Origin: Amaurobius ferox | Taxonomy: Eukaryota > Arthropoda > Arachnida > Araneae > Amaurobiidae | NCBI GenBank assembly: GCA_951213105.1 | Contig: OX578136.1 | Location: forward strand, 152,478,678 to 152,542,677 | Direction of reading: 5' to 3' | Length of the DNA stretch: 64,000 nt | Part shown: positions 33,905-47,786 of the stretch, piece after piece | Layout of the letters: each line of letters opens with the position of its first letter | Numbering within the stretch: the first letter of the stretch is position 1 | Program-made: the position numbers and the translations under genes | Notes under the pieces: generated by a model | What the model was told of the DNA's origin: nothing | The model's database searches: none | Seen by the model: the letters and a program-made list of their open reading frames with translations, nothing else

Positions 33905-35754
33905 GGGGAGAATTTTAGGCTAATCGAAACTTATTAACTATACTATTTACTAAATAAGCAGGATATTGATACATTTTACTGGTAATTTTGAGGTTATTAA
34001 TGTGCAAAGCATGAAATTTTTTATCTGATAATCTATAAATTCTAAAAAGTTGATTAAGTATAATATTTCTAAACAATTGAATCGAGTTGCAGGAATTAAA
34101 AGTAATAATTTATTAATATTAAATTTAAAAAAATCTTTTTTATCATATAAATTAGTAACTATCCCATGAGCAGGTTCTATAATTAGATTTAAATCCAAAT
34201 AATAATTATTATTACTAATAGAAGTTTCATTAGGTATTAATTCCAAATTATCCGGATAGAAATCTATATCTATGACATAGTTATCAGTAAATACAAGACA
34301 AATCAGATCATCTACATATCTATAAATTTTATAATCAGTTGAAGTAAAGAATTTTTCATATTGATATAGGTATAAATTAGCTAACATACTGCTACTACAG
34401 CCACCTTGTGGAACACCTGAGACTTGTAAGTATAATATATTACCTTGAAAGATATAATTATTGAAAAGAACAAAATGGAGAAGCTTAGGAAAATTGGTAA
34501 ATATAGTAAGATTAGAATGATTAGTAATATAAGCATTATATAAAGCTAAAATGACATCATATAGATCAGTGATCTTAATATTATTAAAAAGATCTTTAAA
34601 ATCAAAAGTTTGAAATCCTATTATTTTACCAAGCGTTTTTAATTTAATTTTTAATTCTTTACTGTTATTTAGAATAATGTAGCTATCACCAGAATCTCGT
34701 AAATTACTATTTAGTACATTTAAATAATTTAGTAATTATTTACTAGCAGTAGTAGAGTATGAATTATGACCACTAGTAACAGTTCTAAATTTAATAGGAT
34801 TTTTATGAAATTTAGGTATAAGCACAATATATGGAAATGTCAAAAATTTATTATTAATATCTAAATCACTATACATATTGATAATTTTCAATTTGATACT
34901 ATTAAGAGAGTGTGAATCAATTTTAAATAGACTATTATTTTTTAAATAATCTAGCAGATATTGAATATAGAATTTTTTACAAATAATAGCATAATTATTG
35001 GAGGCTTTATCAACATAAGTAACAACAAAAGATATATGTAAATTATTAACAGATTGCTTTATATTATCCATATTATATATAGATCTAGATAAATTAATAC
35101 TACAAATGGCATTTTTAATAGATCTCAAAATAGTAAATTTCCACATATTAAATGCCTCTAAAGGCTGAGCATATTTAGAAGCTAATCCATAAATAAATTT
35201 ATCAAGGTCCAGATTGATTGACTTTAAGACTTGTTTTGAATTATTACATGAAGGTAACCTGAATTTAGTGCCAAATGACATTATAGTTCTTAAAGATTTA
35301 TCTTTTACAATGGCTAAGTCACCAGTAACTATATGACCCAAGTGTGGATTAATAAATTCAGCATAATTATCAACACTACAAATACATTCACCATCTACAT
35401 TTGTTGAGGAATCTATGTCGACTGAGAGAGATTTTGAAATTGCATTGTAATTAAAAATGGTTCTTCCAATAGGCTTGTTATATTTAAAAGTTTTAGTAAC
35501 ATTCAAATCCTTTACAGGCAAAAGATGATGGAAATGATTAAATAAATTCTTAAAGTTTATGGAATTATAAATAGGATGCTTAAATGATATTACACAATAA
35601 GAATTAGAACAGTTATTATTATGAATTTGATTAAGATTTATTTTTAAATATTTTGATCTAGTAATGAGCAAATCATAGAAAATATGATTAAAATGTTCAT
35701 TAGTAAGATTTAACTTTAAGAAAATAGAATAAACTGTGTTTAATAATAATAAAC
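33905..35754 (-). pseudogene. Reverse transcriptase of the (TA)n-flanked retroelement, copy 2 (nearly intact)
   Basis: The best copy of the RT. From 35754: an N-terminal part with [13 protein letters not shown], a C-x-C pair (CICSVD), [43 protein letters not shown] and [19 protein letters not shown]. Then comes a single in-frame TAA at 34738-34740, where copy 1 has TAC. The frame then continues with FQTFDFKDLFNNI (motif A), SGVPQGGCSSSMLANLYL, IYRYVDDLICLVF (catalytic YVDD) and NLELIPNETS. A frameshift near 34110 separates the C-terminal part, which in another frame resembles copy 1 again (NSIQLFRNIILNQLFRI). About 610 codons with one stop and one frameshift suggest recent loss. No upstream endonuclease can be seen because the 5' side runs straight into (TA)n. 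Confidence 0.82.
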
Positions 35755-37379
<1,625 letters not shown>

Positions 37380-37790
37380 TATTAATACTTTACAACATAG
37401 TTGAAAGTGTTTATGACTTTGTTCATTCATTCATTCTGTCTGTCTGTCTGTCTGTCTGTTAGCACGATAACTGCCGTAGAAATGGCTTTATCAAAATGAA
37501 ATTTTAGTATGTTTCTCAGACGGTCTGTGGGACCTATGGGAATATAAATGAATAATATCACCCAATTAGTTTTTTATTGAACCCGGGTTGAAAAAATGAA
37601 ATACATTGAACCCTATGGGACCTAATGTTTCAAACATTTTTAAGCGAATTTAAAATTCACAAATTGCTTCGAAAATTTTAGGAAATATTCAAATTATCGC
37701 ATAAAATATATATAAAAAAAATTCAGTAAAATATGTTAGGTAGTTTTTTAAATAAAAATTATTTAATATAGGGAAAAAAACAAATTCAAT
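37380..37790. repeat. Rpt-2 copy b
   Basis: Partner of 25735-26130 (see there). Here it is followed at 38030 by Rpt-3 without an Rpt-1 element in between. Confidence 0.85.
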
Positions 37791-38029
37791 TAAATTCTGA
37801 CTCTCGTTATATCCTCCAGAAAGAAAAAAAATGTCATATTATATAATAAATATCTTTCCAAAGGTTTAATTACTTTATATATGAAAAAAGTTTCACATTT
37901 TAAAATAAATATGGTAGATAACAATTTTTCAAATTTTTAAATAAAATAAATTATTATAGTAGTATTGTGATGAATGAAACGATTAGAAAACTGTTTATGA
38001 AATGCAGCTTTTATATAGAGGCGATTTAT

Positions 38030-38370
38030 ATTTCGATGACGTCATTTGAATAAAGTTCATTTGTTTTCGATGAAGTTTTCAAATATAATAAATTATTGTA
38101 GTGTTATGATAATTTTTAAAATATTACCGAGGAATATATCGCATTTTAGAGATGTTTAAACCAGGCAATTTATATTTCAATGCCGTCATTTGAATGAAGT
38201 TCATTTTCTTCGATGAGGTTTTCAAATATAATAAATTAATGTAGTATTGTGATAATTTAAAAAATATCACCGAGGAATGTATCGCATTTTAGAGATGTTT
38301 GTATAAAATTGCATTGAAATTGGAAAGTGTTTCATAATCAATGCTTTATACATGATTGATCTTTCTTGTT
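38030..38370. repeat. Rpt-3 copy b, internally duplicated
   Basis: The first ~120 bases (GACGTCATTTGAATAAAGTT, AAATAT(T/C)ACCGAGGAAT) occur twice in a row, at about 38037-38160 and 38180-38300. The 3' part TGGAAAGTGTTTCATAA then occurs once. Confidence 0.8.
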
Positions 38371-39162
38371 TTATGATATATAAGTTGAATTTTGTCCTAC
38401 TGAATTGTTTCTCTGTGAATCTCGTTTATTCCGTTGTTGGGTACAGATTGCATAAAACTTTAACCACGTGTTTTTATGCAATCATAGAAACAACGGGTTT
38501 TAGTATATCTGTCCAGAATGTGACCCTGAAGACGTTTCTAGCAGATATACTATTCATTGATTTATTTTCTTTTTCCTGGCCATTCCAGGATCTACTTTTG
38601 CAGCTCTTCCTCGTTACTTTTTACTTACTGCTTTTAATGTAATTAATATTTTACCCGCGGTTTGATGCTGTGTATACTGATTTGTACTCCAGCACTTTTT
38701 TGTTTTTATTATTTTAATGTATATATATATATACATACTTTATAATACTTTGCATCCTCATTTCAATAATTAGCCACAAGCTGGTGTAACAGAATATTTT
38801 ATATTCATGTTTGATTTAATTGTGGATTTGATCCACTTTGTCTTTTCTTCTACGTCGGGCCATTTACATTATTTCTGTAATACATTTTACAGTTGTGTAA
38901 GCAGAAACATAGAATCAGCATTAATGAAACATGTATGGCCCTTGATAACGTACATGGTTTCAGAAATGCTTTTCATATTCATTTTATTCCTTTTATATTC
39001 ACTAGATTCCATTTATTCAATTTCCAAACTTCTTGCATAGCTCATCGTGCTACACTAGGCTTCTGATTTGCAATTTTTTTACCTTTACCTTCAGTTTACA
39101 AGCAATTTTCTTTGGTATTTCTCGGGTATATATATATTACAAGTAATCACAAAAATCTTCAA
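38371..39162. other. No recognisable gene
   Basis: T-rich sequence with hydrophobic chance frames (38352-38642 and 38807-39040). I see no domain, splice pattern or repeat. Confidence 0.4.
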
Positions 39163-39197
39163 TTATATATATATATATATTTATATATATTTATATA

Positions 39198-39241
<44 letters not shown>

Positions 39242-39282
39242 AAATATAATAATAAGAATTATGTAAAATATATATATATATA
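39163..39282. repeat. (TA)n tracts at the 3' side of RT copy 3
   Basis: Two TA runs with short interruptions. Confidence 0.95.
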
Positions 39283-40123
39283 AAAATTTTTTAATCGAAA
39301 ACTATAAAAAAACTACGGTAAGTACAAAATAACGCATCTCTAGCATATCTGTTACAAGTAAGTAACTATACACCAAAACTAAGGATAAAAATAGAAGGTA
39401 ACTTATCACTATAATGGAAAGGGAGTGAGGGGAAAATGAGTATTCAAAAATCATAATTAGAAAGGTATATATACAAATATATATAAAATTAAAAGCAAAC
39501 AGGGCAAAAATGAGAAACGGCAATATTAAATAGCTCAAGATTAAAGATCAAGACATGGAGAACAATCAATTGAAACTACACAAAAAATGACGGTTAGTTC
39601 GAAATTGCATTCTCGTCAGGACAGCCATACAATTCGAATTAAAACCGATAGAATAGCCAGTTTCTGTCAATGGCGATGGTATTTACCAATGGACACCATT
39701 GGAACTGTCTACTGGCTAGTGGAAGGACAAATAATTAAAAGCAAATGAATTATAAACCAGAAATATAAAAAACATAAATATTAACTCACTGGCACAGCCA
39801 CCACGTGGGAGTCGATATGTAAGTAATTTGTATGAAGACTTTCAAAAATAGTTATCAGTATAGGACTCAGGACAGGTGGAAAGTAGTCTTTCAAGAATAG
39901 TAAGCAGTATCAGACTCAGGCCTAGTGGTAAACAGGTGATAAGAACGGGTGAAATTCACAAAAAAGAGTTATCCAATCAAGGATAATTAATGCATTTTTA
40001 AAATTATTATATGGTGTATTTGAAATTATTAATAATATTATTTACAAATAATTCCGAATAGTGGTAATTTTGACAAATGCGGTTAAGATTATTGATGTGG
40101 AGTAAGTGAAATTGATGATCAGA

Positions 40124-40198
<75 letters not shown>

Positions 40199-40341
40199 GA
40201 TGTATTCGAAATAGCTGGTTTAAAATAATGTTTCTAAACAATTAAATAGAATTACAAGATCGATATGATAACTGCTTAATATTAGTAAAGTTATAAGGAT
40301 TTTTTTATCATATAGATTGGTGATAACATGATAATTGAGGG

Positions 40342-40345
<4 letters not shown>
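39283..40345 (-). mobile_element. RT element copy 3 (5'-truncated; mostly 3' region)
   Basis: In reverse orientation it matches the 3' region of copy 1 (GGACAGCCATACAATTCGAA, CACCATTGGAACTGTCTACT, CAGCCACCACGTGGGAGTC) and the last ~100 codons of the RT gene (a counterpart of IYDKK and of LHINNL). A (GT)n of about 70 bases (40125-40197) has expanded inside the coding part. The 5' break lies at the NHVITN position and joins (TA)n directly. Compared with copy 1 it lacks about 50 bases near GAAGAGATGT and has ~145 more bases at the 3' end. Confidence 0.8.
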
Positions 40346-40403
<58 letters not shown>

Positions 40404-40431
40404 CTCTACCTACCTATATATATATATATAT
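40346..40431. repeat. (TA)n tract at the 5' side of RT copy 3
   Basis: TA units with a short ACCCTCTACCTACC interruption near 40400. Confidence 0.95.
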
Positions 40432-41049
40432 GTAATCATGGGTATAGATTTATTTAGATTTTTCTAGAATTTTTTCAGTAAACTAATTATAATAACATGA
40501 AATTTGATATGTTGTTACCTTTTGTAGTACATTTTAGTTAGTTTGGATTTTCGACCTTATATCACCAGCCCGTTTTAGGTCCAGCATAGGAATGTATTCG
40601 TTTTTCAAATAACTTGAGAACCGGAGCAGCTAAAAAGTCTAAATTTAGTGTGTCGATGAATTGTATTGTAATTCTTTGAATTTTGAATCTTTTGGAAAAT
40701 TTGGATCTTGAGATCGTCATAGGAATGTACTCGGTTTGAGATGCATAACGTGAGAACTCGAGCAAATAGATAGTCCAAATTTAGTATATCGTTGTCATTC
40801 ATACATTTAAGTAGCATATATTTTTAATAAATACATTTTTCATACATTTAAGTTACATGCAAACAATAAATGCTTTATATATAAAAAAAAATTATGTGTT
40901 TTCTTTTACTTGTTATAAAAGGCATTCCGAGATCAATTTCCCCTCGGCACAATTTCAATTTTTAACTTCCTAAATGTCTCGTGACAGTATGGCTATCGTG
41001 ACAGTATGAATTCAAGCTGTCGTAAATATAGGGCTACTTTATGAAACAT
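40432..41049. other. No recognisable gene
   Basis: A short internal similarity (TTTTGAATCTTTTGGAAAA and 'CATAGGAATGTA' at 40585 and 40718) is all I see. Confidence 0.4.
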
Positions 41050-41600
41050 TTCCTTCTTTTAACTCATTGACGGCGCATCCAATTATATATTCTTATAGGG
41101 CTTTTAAATGGCTATAAATTATTCTTTCGTTCATATATTTTGTTTAAAGCTGATCGCTTTTTGTTTTAGAGATATAATCATTGCAAATTTTAAAAACTGA
41201 AAATTTTCAATTTTCCATAAATTGACACGACAGTTGTTAAAAAAACTGTAAGAGGTATCATTGTGCTGGAAAATCGGACTTTCTACTTAAAATATTTCTA
41301 GCTTACTGTTTATATCTATCTTTTATAGTTTAGAAGATATTTCGAGTGAATTTAAGCAAAGTTAAGCTAAAATTCGCTGGAACAAATACTTTGTTCAAAA
41401 TGTTAAAATGTTGAAATTATTTTTGTATATTCGCAAATGGCACCCTATTTCCGACCAAAACAAGTATAAATTGTTCATATTTTTATCTATTAAGGTCGGA
41501 GATTTAAAGTCAAGAATTCAAAGTGTTGACATTTATCGCAACACTCTGATTTCAGCAGGATCTCCTATCACAGACTTTATGAAAGTTAAAATGAAATCAT
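41050..41600. repeat. Rpt-5 copy a (partner at 51040-51510)
   Basis: It shares ATATCTATCTTTTATAG, TTAGAAGATATTTCGAGT, AAGCAAAGT, TGAAATTATTTTT and ATATTCGCAAATG-like words in the same order with 51040-51510. No convincing gene. Confidence 0.7.
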
Positions 41601-41867
41601 AAAAACAGAATTCATGTATTCCTAGAATATGTTGGGGACAGGTGGATTTAATCAATGGTCATCATTCAAATATGACTGTTTTCAAGTTAAACGCATACAT
41701 TTTAGGATAATAATGAAATGAAAAATCAGCAGAATACATTCCAAGAACTCTCTGGGAACAGAGGAATTCAATAAATAGCCAATTTAAATACTTTCTTCAC
41801 TTAGGCAAAATTATTAAGCAATCGAGACTCTTAGCAGAATTATGAAAATAGGCGAAGTAGAGACAGA

Positions 41868-42701
41868 AAATACGTCAAGGATATCTATAAATTCGATAAA
41901 TGGTCGTAATTTAAACGCCTTCTTGCAAATCAGTCAAAAATACAAGTCAAATTTGTAGGTCGATACCTCTTAAGCTGATCATAATAATATTTGCAGGCTG
42001 ATCATCATAATTATTTTTTTAGATATTAAAAAAATAATTATGATGATCAGCCTAGAAGATTCAGGAGACAGACTGTGCCAGATACTTCACCAGAGTTCGA
42101 ATATATAAATGGGAATCATATTCTGTTTCGGGAAATATCCTATTATATTTTAGAAGTCGTATATCGTCATTGCAAAACTAGATCAAATAACTTACAGAGT
42201 TAATTTGAATTGGTGCTTCTGAAATTAATGTTGTCCAATAGCCATTGACAGATACGTTGGAAAACTTTTGAAAATCCTTCATCAAAAAATACGTCAAGGA
42301 TATCTATAAATTCGATAAATGGTCGTAATTTAAACGCCTTCTTGCAAATCAGTCAAAAATACAAGTCAAATTTGTAGGTCGATACCTCTTAAGCTGATCA
42401 TAATAATATTTGCAGGCTGATCATCATAATTATTTTTTTAGATATTAAAAAAATAATTATGATGATCAGCCTAGAAGATTCAGGAGACAGACTGTGCCAG
42501 ATACTTCACCAGAGTTCGAATATATAAATGGGAATCATATTCTGTTTCGGGAAATATCCTATTATATTTTAGAAGTCGTATATCGTCATTGCAAAACTAG
42601 ATCAAATAACTTACAGAGTTAATTTGAATTGGTGCTTCTGAAATTAATGTTGTCCAATAGCCATTGACAGATACGTTGGAAAACTTTTGAAAATCCTTCA
42701 T
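41868..42701. repeat. Recent tandem duplication, period 419 bp, each unit with a 27-bp hairpin
   Basis: Units about 41868-42282 and 42287-42701 look identical by eye. Each contains AGGCTGATCATCATAATTAT, TTTTTTA, a GATAT loop and the exact reverse complement (41995-42053 and 42414-42472), a perfect 27-bp stem. The flanking AGCTGATCATAATAATA is a partial third arm. No coding frame. Confidence 0.9.
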
Positions 42702-43900
42702 GGGTTGTGTCTTATTTAATTTTGAGCAAATTGAACTAGCAAATAGTATGTTATTTACACAATTCAAAATAACGCTTAATGATATTGAAATGCTCTAATT
42801 TGTTTGTCTCAACAGTTCACGAAAGTCTTAATTGCATAAAGGTGAGAATTCTGTCGGGTGTTACCTTCCCGAGAGGAATTTTTAGAGAAAACTATGCCCT
42901 GTATTTTCGTTAAATGATTTGAGAAGCGAGCACAGGTAAAATATCAAATCACTTTCATCTGAAGAAAGATAAGAATGGTCACACGTCAATGTCATAATCA
43001 ATTGTCCTAGAGTAGTTTTTATTCAAAAAGAAGGCAGAATTTAGAATCTTAAATGTTTTTTATGATCAGTAGTGTGATTTTTATTTCGTTCAAAACCGTA
43101 CCAATTTGGATTATTATTAACAAATTAATCACGTGCGTCATAATGCTGTGTCGTAACAATGAAATAAATTAAATATTTTTACAGTCAACAATGAATTTGT
43201 GACGTAACAATGGAAATTGCTAGCTACTGATAGATGTTTATGTTTTTCCATTGTTTGGAGGACATTTTCAGATAATATTTAAAGCTACTAGTGTAAAGAT
43301 AATATATGCTCATATATTTGAATTAGTAATCTGATTATATTCGGAATTATAAAGATCTGGAAGACGATAAAACTCTTCTTCGGCGGAGAACAGTAATCGA
43401 TTTCTATGAAAACATAATTCCGAAAATATTTCACATATCTACTTAATTAATCAGCTGACGTTAGCTTTTAAAACATTTTCATCAGTATATAGATATTTTT
43501 ATACAAATGTACTAATTATACAGTCAGTTTCTGCTGATTGTATTATCGATATTTCACACAACATAATATTATCCTTATAGGATGTAAAGCAAATTTCAGT
43601 TGCAGCTTAAGATGTAACCTTACTTTCTACATAGCTGTATTCCTTGGAAATAAATTGTAGTTCTATGAAGAAAGGTTTTGAATAATATTCTCCCTTTTTA
43701 ATGTATGCTTTAAAAAAGTACACATCACTTATAGAACGCAATATACTTCTAGGTGTATTTTTGGTAAATGATTAAATTTGCAAGGCTAATGAGTGTTACC
43801 TTCGATCATAGCGCGGGTTTCTACTGCTCAAATAGCACCCTGTAAAACAGGTTAAAAATGTGGACGGTTTATCTTTGCTCGTTATCGGCGTTGCAGTCCT
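42702..43900. other. No recognisable gene
   Basis: AT-rich, without shared repeats that I could identify. The left end of the Tc1-type element probably lies near its right edge. Confidence 0.4.
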
Positions 43901-43924
43901 GTGGAGACACAATCAATAATGCCG

Positions 43925-44581
43925 TTATGACGTGACCGAAGACCTTATAAGCAATTGAGCTAGTTCGAACGTGGTCGTATAGTCGGGATGCGTGAAGCTG
44001 CCTGGTCATTTCGAGCAATAGGCCGCCACCTGCACTGAACGGACACTGCTGTGCCAAGGTGCTGGCAGCAATGGTTGCTGCAAGGAACTCATCGGCGGAA
44101 TGATGGCTCTGCTAGGAAAGATAGGATGATTATGCGACAGATCCGAACTGGTCCAACGACATCATTGTCCGCCATCCAACGTGGTACAGTCTCTTCCATA
44201 CCACCCGTGGTACATTCCACCATCTCACTGAGCTTGGCTGAGGCGGGGATACGCTCAAGGCGTCTTTTAAGACGTGTGCCCATAAGACGTGTGCCCATAA
44301 GACGTGTGCCCTTTAAGACGTGTGCCCATAACCCCTCAACATCGACAGGGGCGTTTGGAGTGGTGTCGTAGCCGAGCATTATGGCTGCCAGCAGACTGGC
44401 ATCGCGTAGTGTTCAGTTATAAATCACGTTTCAATCTTTCAGCAGATGACCATCGGGTACGTATGTGGAGGCGCCAGGGCCAGCGGTCCCAATCAGCCTT
44501 TGTTTTACACAGGCACACAGCCATTACCTCTGATGTGATGGTGTGTGGTGCTATCCTTTACGACAGCAGGTCGCCCCTAGT
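43925..44581 (+). pseudogene. Tc1-type transposase, N-terminal and first catalytic part (inactive)
   Basis: In several frames one reads MREAAWSFRAIGRHLH (helix-turn-helix), RCWQQWL, TPQHRQGRLEWCRSR, VVFSYKSRFNLSADDHRVR and VMVCGAILYDSRSPLV, the standard Tc1/mariner order. The first catalytic Asp (normally FSDESRF) is replaced by Tyr (FSYKSRF). A 17-base unit AAGACGTGTGCCCATAA is repeated about four times at 44269-44330, an internal expansion. Stops and frame changes are numerous. The gene is cut at 44581 by a hAT element and resumes at 47003. Confidence 0.9.
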
Positions 44582-46781
44582 CAGTCGCGGCCGATAAGGG
44601 GCGTCGCGAGTACGCGGGACACCATTGAGTAAACACCCCAAATTATTTTTTTAGTTATACAGATTTATTACAATTTCTATTGAAAAAATCTAAATTTTTG
44701 TTCAATTAAATCGAGAATTATTAAAAATAAGTTATAAAATATGTCACTAGATGGCAGCACTAAAGTTTCCTTCACAGAAAGCAGAATCGCGAAAACTGTA
44801 CTGCATACAATTTTCAACACATAAGGGGAAAATACAGGGATATTTTATAAAGCCGCGTCCCTAACGTCGGCATTTCGAGAGTAAACGAGCGGTATAGGAA
44901 CAATATTAGAAATTTGGCGTGAAAAAAAACAGACAGTGCAGAATTAAACAGTAGATTGTGTCGCGTTCTGGGCGCGGAGCTAGCCAAAGAGAAATAGAAG
45001 AGTAGGAAAACATGAAGAGGGACTTCTCAAATTGGCTCAGTTTCGCTAATTTGGCCTCAATTTTTTACATTTAAGAATGCGTTTGTTCTCTTTCTCGTCT
45101 GTTTAATAAATTTGGAAGTTCAAATAAACATTTGAACAAATGAGTGGATTAAGTGTACGTGTGTGGTGATGGGAAGGGATGGGGGGTATTTATGATATTT
45201 TAAGGGTTTCTGGCCATCGTGAATGAAATATGTTTTTTAGGACACTCACTTTGAGGGATCACTTGACCCTCCCAGCTGTCTTACTTATTCAAGTGGTTTC
45301 GCATTTCGTCATTTCTGATGTAGTGTGGTTCTGTCCTATGAGGAGGGGGTTATTTCTAATTTGTGGCAGTTCTGTGCTCTGGTTGATCTGCTGGTGACGA
45401 ATTCCAATATGTTTGACTTCAAATTAATTCTTTAAACGTCTGGAGTTTCCCATTTTTGGCATATCCGTGATCGATAGGCTATTTTTAGTGGCGCTTCAGA
45501 AATATGTTGTTTCGTATATTTAGTTTGAGGTGTCACTTGACCTACCCAGCTGTCTTACATTTTCAGCTATTTAACATAAAAAATACCTAAAAATTAAACA
45601 CACTTTAAATATTTAGTAAAAAAATTTAATATTAAATTTTCATCGTGTTCCTTTTATCTGCGTCGTTTCCCTCGAAATTTTGATCCCAGGTTGGCAACTA
45701 TATTGCTCAGATACCCCCTGGGCGTAAATTTTACTTGAGGTAGCCCCCAAATTTCTTATCTCGGCTTTTAATTTAGCGATTTTGATTTTAACGATGGTTA
45801 TAGTCTCTGCATCCTCTGTACGTGTCATCTGAATATACATATTTTGTATCAGACCCCTGAGCGTAACTTTTAGTTTAACTAGCCCCATAATTATACATTT
45901 TTAGCGAGCAATTTTCTTAATTGAACGAATTTAGTTTTGCTAGTGGCTATAGTTTCTGCACCATTTGTACATGTCATCTGGTTATGCATCTTTGTTGTGA
46001 CAGCTCTCTGAGAATAACTTTTACTTCAATTAGCCCCCCCTCCCCAAATTTCCCATCTCACCTCCTAATTGAACGAATTTGCTTATGCTGATGGTTGTAT
46101 CTGCACCATCCGTACGTCTCAGTTTGATACACATATTTGATGGATATATAATATACATGCGTTTTTTGTGTCAACTCCCTGGGCGTAAATTTTAGTTTAA
46201 CTAGCCCCCCACAATTTTACATCTCAGTTCCGAATTGAGCGTTTTTGACTCTGCTGGTGACTATATAGTCTGAGTATAATTTGTACATTTCACTTGGATA
46301 CACATATTTTTGTGTCAACCCCTGGATGTAGCTTTCAGTTTAACTAGTCCTCACAATTTTACATATCTGCTCCTAATTGAACGATTTTGGTTCGGCGTGT
46401 GGCTATAGTCTATCCACCATTTGTACATGTCACATGGATAACTTTCACGTGGCAAATCCCTGAGCGTAACTCTTATTTTGGTCCCCCCCCCCCCAAATTT
46501 TCCATCTCGCCTCCTAATCCACCGATTTTGATTTTACTAGTGGCTATAGTCTCTGAACCATCAGTACGTATCATCAGAATATGCATATATTTTTAGTCAA
46601 CTCCCTGGGCATAACTTTTAGTTTAACTAGCCCCTACAATTTTACTTTAATGTAAATTAGGACTATGTAATGTTTTTCCACTAGGAAGGATACGTTCCAT
46701 GTGTCCAGGATCTTTATGAACAAGCGAGCAGATGGGAGGTACGTTATTTTACTTAATACATCCGTCGTTTATATTTTTAAT

Positions 46782-46835
<54 letters not shown>

Positions 46836-47002
46836 CAGTCCATCTTATCATTTTTGCTATAGAGAACATTTTCACTTAATGATTAATCTCAGGTATATAT
46901 AATACAAGTAAAATAAAAATTTAATTATATATATTACTAATATATAGGCATAAATACATAGATCAGCGCCTCCCTCTACATGTCACTCACGAGCCGCCAC
47001 TG
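44582..47002. mobile_element. Non-autonomous hAT element inserted in the Tc1-type transposase
   Basis: The ends are CAGTCGCGGCC and, inverted, CAGTGGCGGCTCG. The 8-bp target duplication CCCCTAGT lies exactly at 44574-44581 and 47003-47010, as expected for hAT transposition. Joining the flanks restores the Tc1-type reading order across the break. The 2421-bp interior has no transposase frame. It holds a ~148-bp minisatellite (45721-46634) and a (TA)n at 46795-46831. Confidence 0.88.
45640..46680. repeat. Minisatellite of ~136-170 bp units inside the hAT element
   Basis: Seven anchors of the type GCGTAACTTTTAGTTTAACT followed by AGCCCC lie near 45721, 45861, 46010, 46180, 46326, 46462 and 46609. 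Between them GGCTATAGTCTCTGCACCAT and GTACATGTCATCTGGATA recur in order. The units are diverged. Confidence 0.85.
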
Positions 47003-47420
47003 CCCCTAGTCATCCTGCGCACAACTTTAACTGCTCAACGATATGTTGATGAAATCCTGCGGCGGTTTACGCTACCCTTCATGGCGCGTCATTCTGGAGT
47101 CATTTCCCAACAAGATAATGCCTCGCTACATACGGCTCGCATATCTGTGGACTGTCGCCGTGCTGTTGATACTGTTCCTTGGCCAGCAATGTCACCAGAC
47201 CTTTCGCCAATCGAGCATGTATGGGACATGCTAGGCCGCCAGATTCGGGTACCCCGAAATGTAGCAGATCTGTAGCAATAATTGAAGAATGCCTGGCAGA
47301 ATGTATCGCAGGATGACATTAGGTAACTTTACCACTCCTTACATATACAAGCATGCATTGCCGCCAAGGGGGCTTCATCAATTACTGATTTGAAAATTCA
47401 ATGTGCAATTGCTAACCATT
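47003..47420 (+). pseudogene. Tc1-type transposase, second half
   Basis: Reads SWRVILESFPNK in one frame, and ARHSGVISQQDNASLHTARI with VPWPAMSPDLSPIEHVWDML in another. QQDNA holds the second catalytic Asp and SPIEH the Glu of the DDE triad. The C-terminal part has ACIAAKGAS (the usual 'CI-A-GG' end). At least two frame changes. It continues the gene interrupted at 44581. Confidence 0.9.
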
Positions 47421-47738
47421 GATGGGTAATATGGCATTGATTTTGTAATCATTTTATTACCTATATATGAGCGGTACGCATATTTAATTTCAATAAAAAC
47501 AGTAACTTTCTTCATGGTGCTTCGCCTTTTTTGCAAAAGAATGTATATATTCCCCACTTTATCTATTAGGTCCGGAGATATGTGTCCAAAATGTTTACAC
47601 TTTTCTTAATACAACCATCCCAGGGCGGCGGACATATACCACCAGGGTGGTGGGGTGAGCCCAGACCGCCAATATTTTCTTTTTGAGGCGGAAGAAGATA
47701 TGGAAAATTCACAAAAAAAAAAAAAATATGGAGGAGTG

Positions 47739-47786
<48 letters not shown>

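Noticed and set aside
41995..42053. MicroRNA precursor
   Set aside because: The 27-bp stem is perfectly paired and AT-rich with a 5-base loop, more like a fold-back repeat; no evidence for expression.
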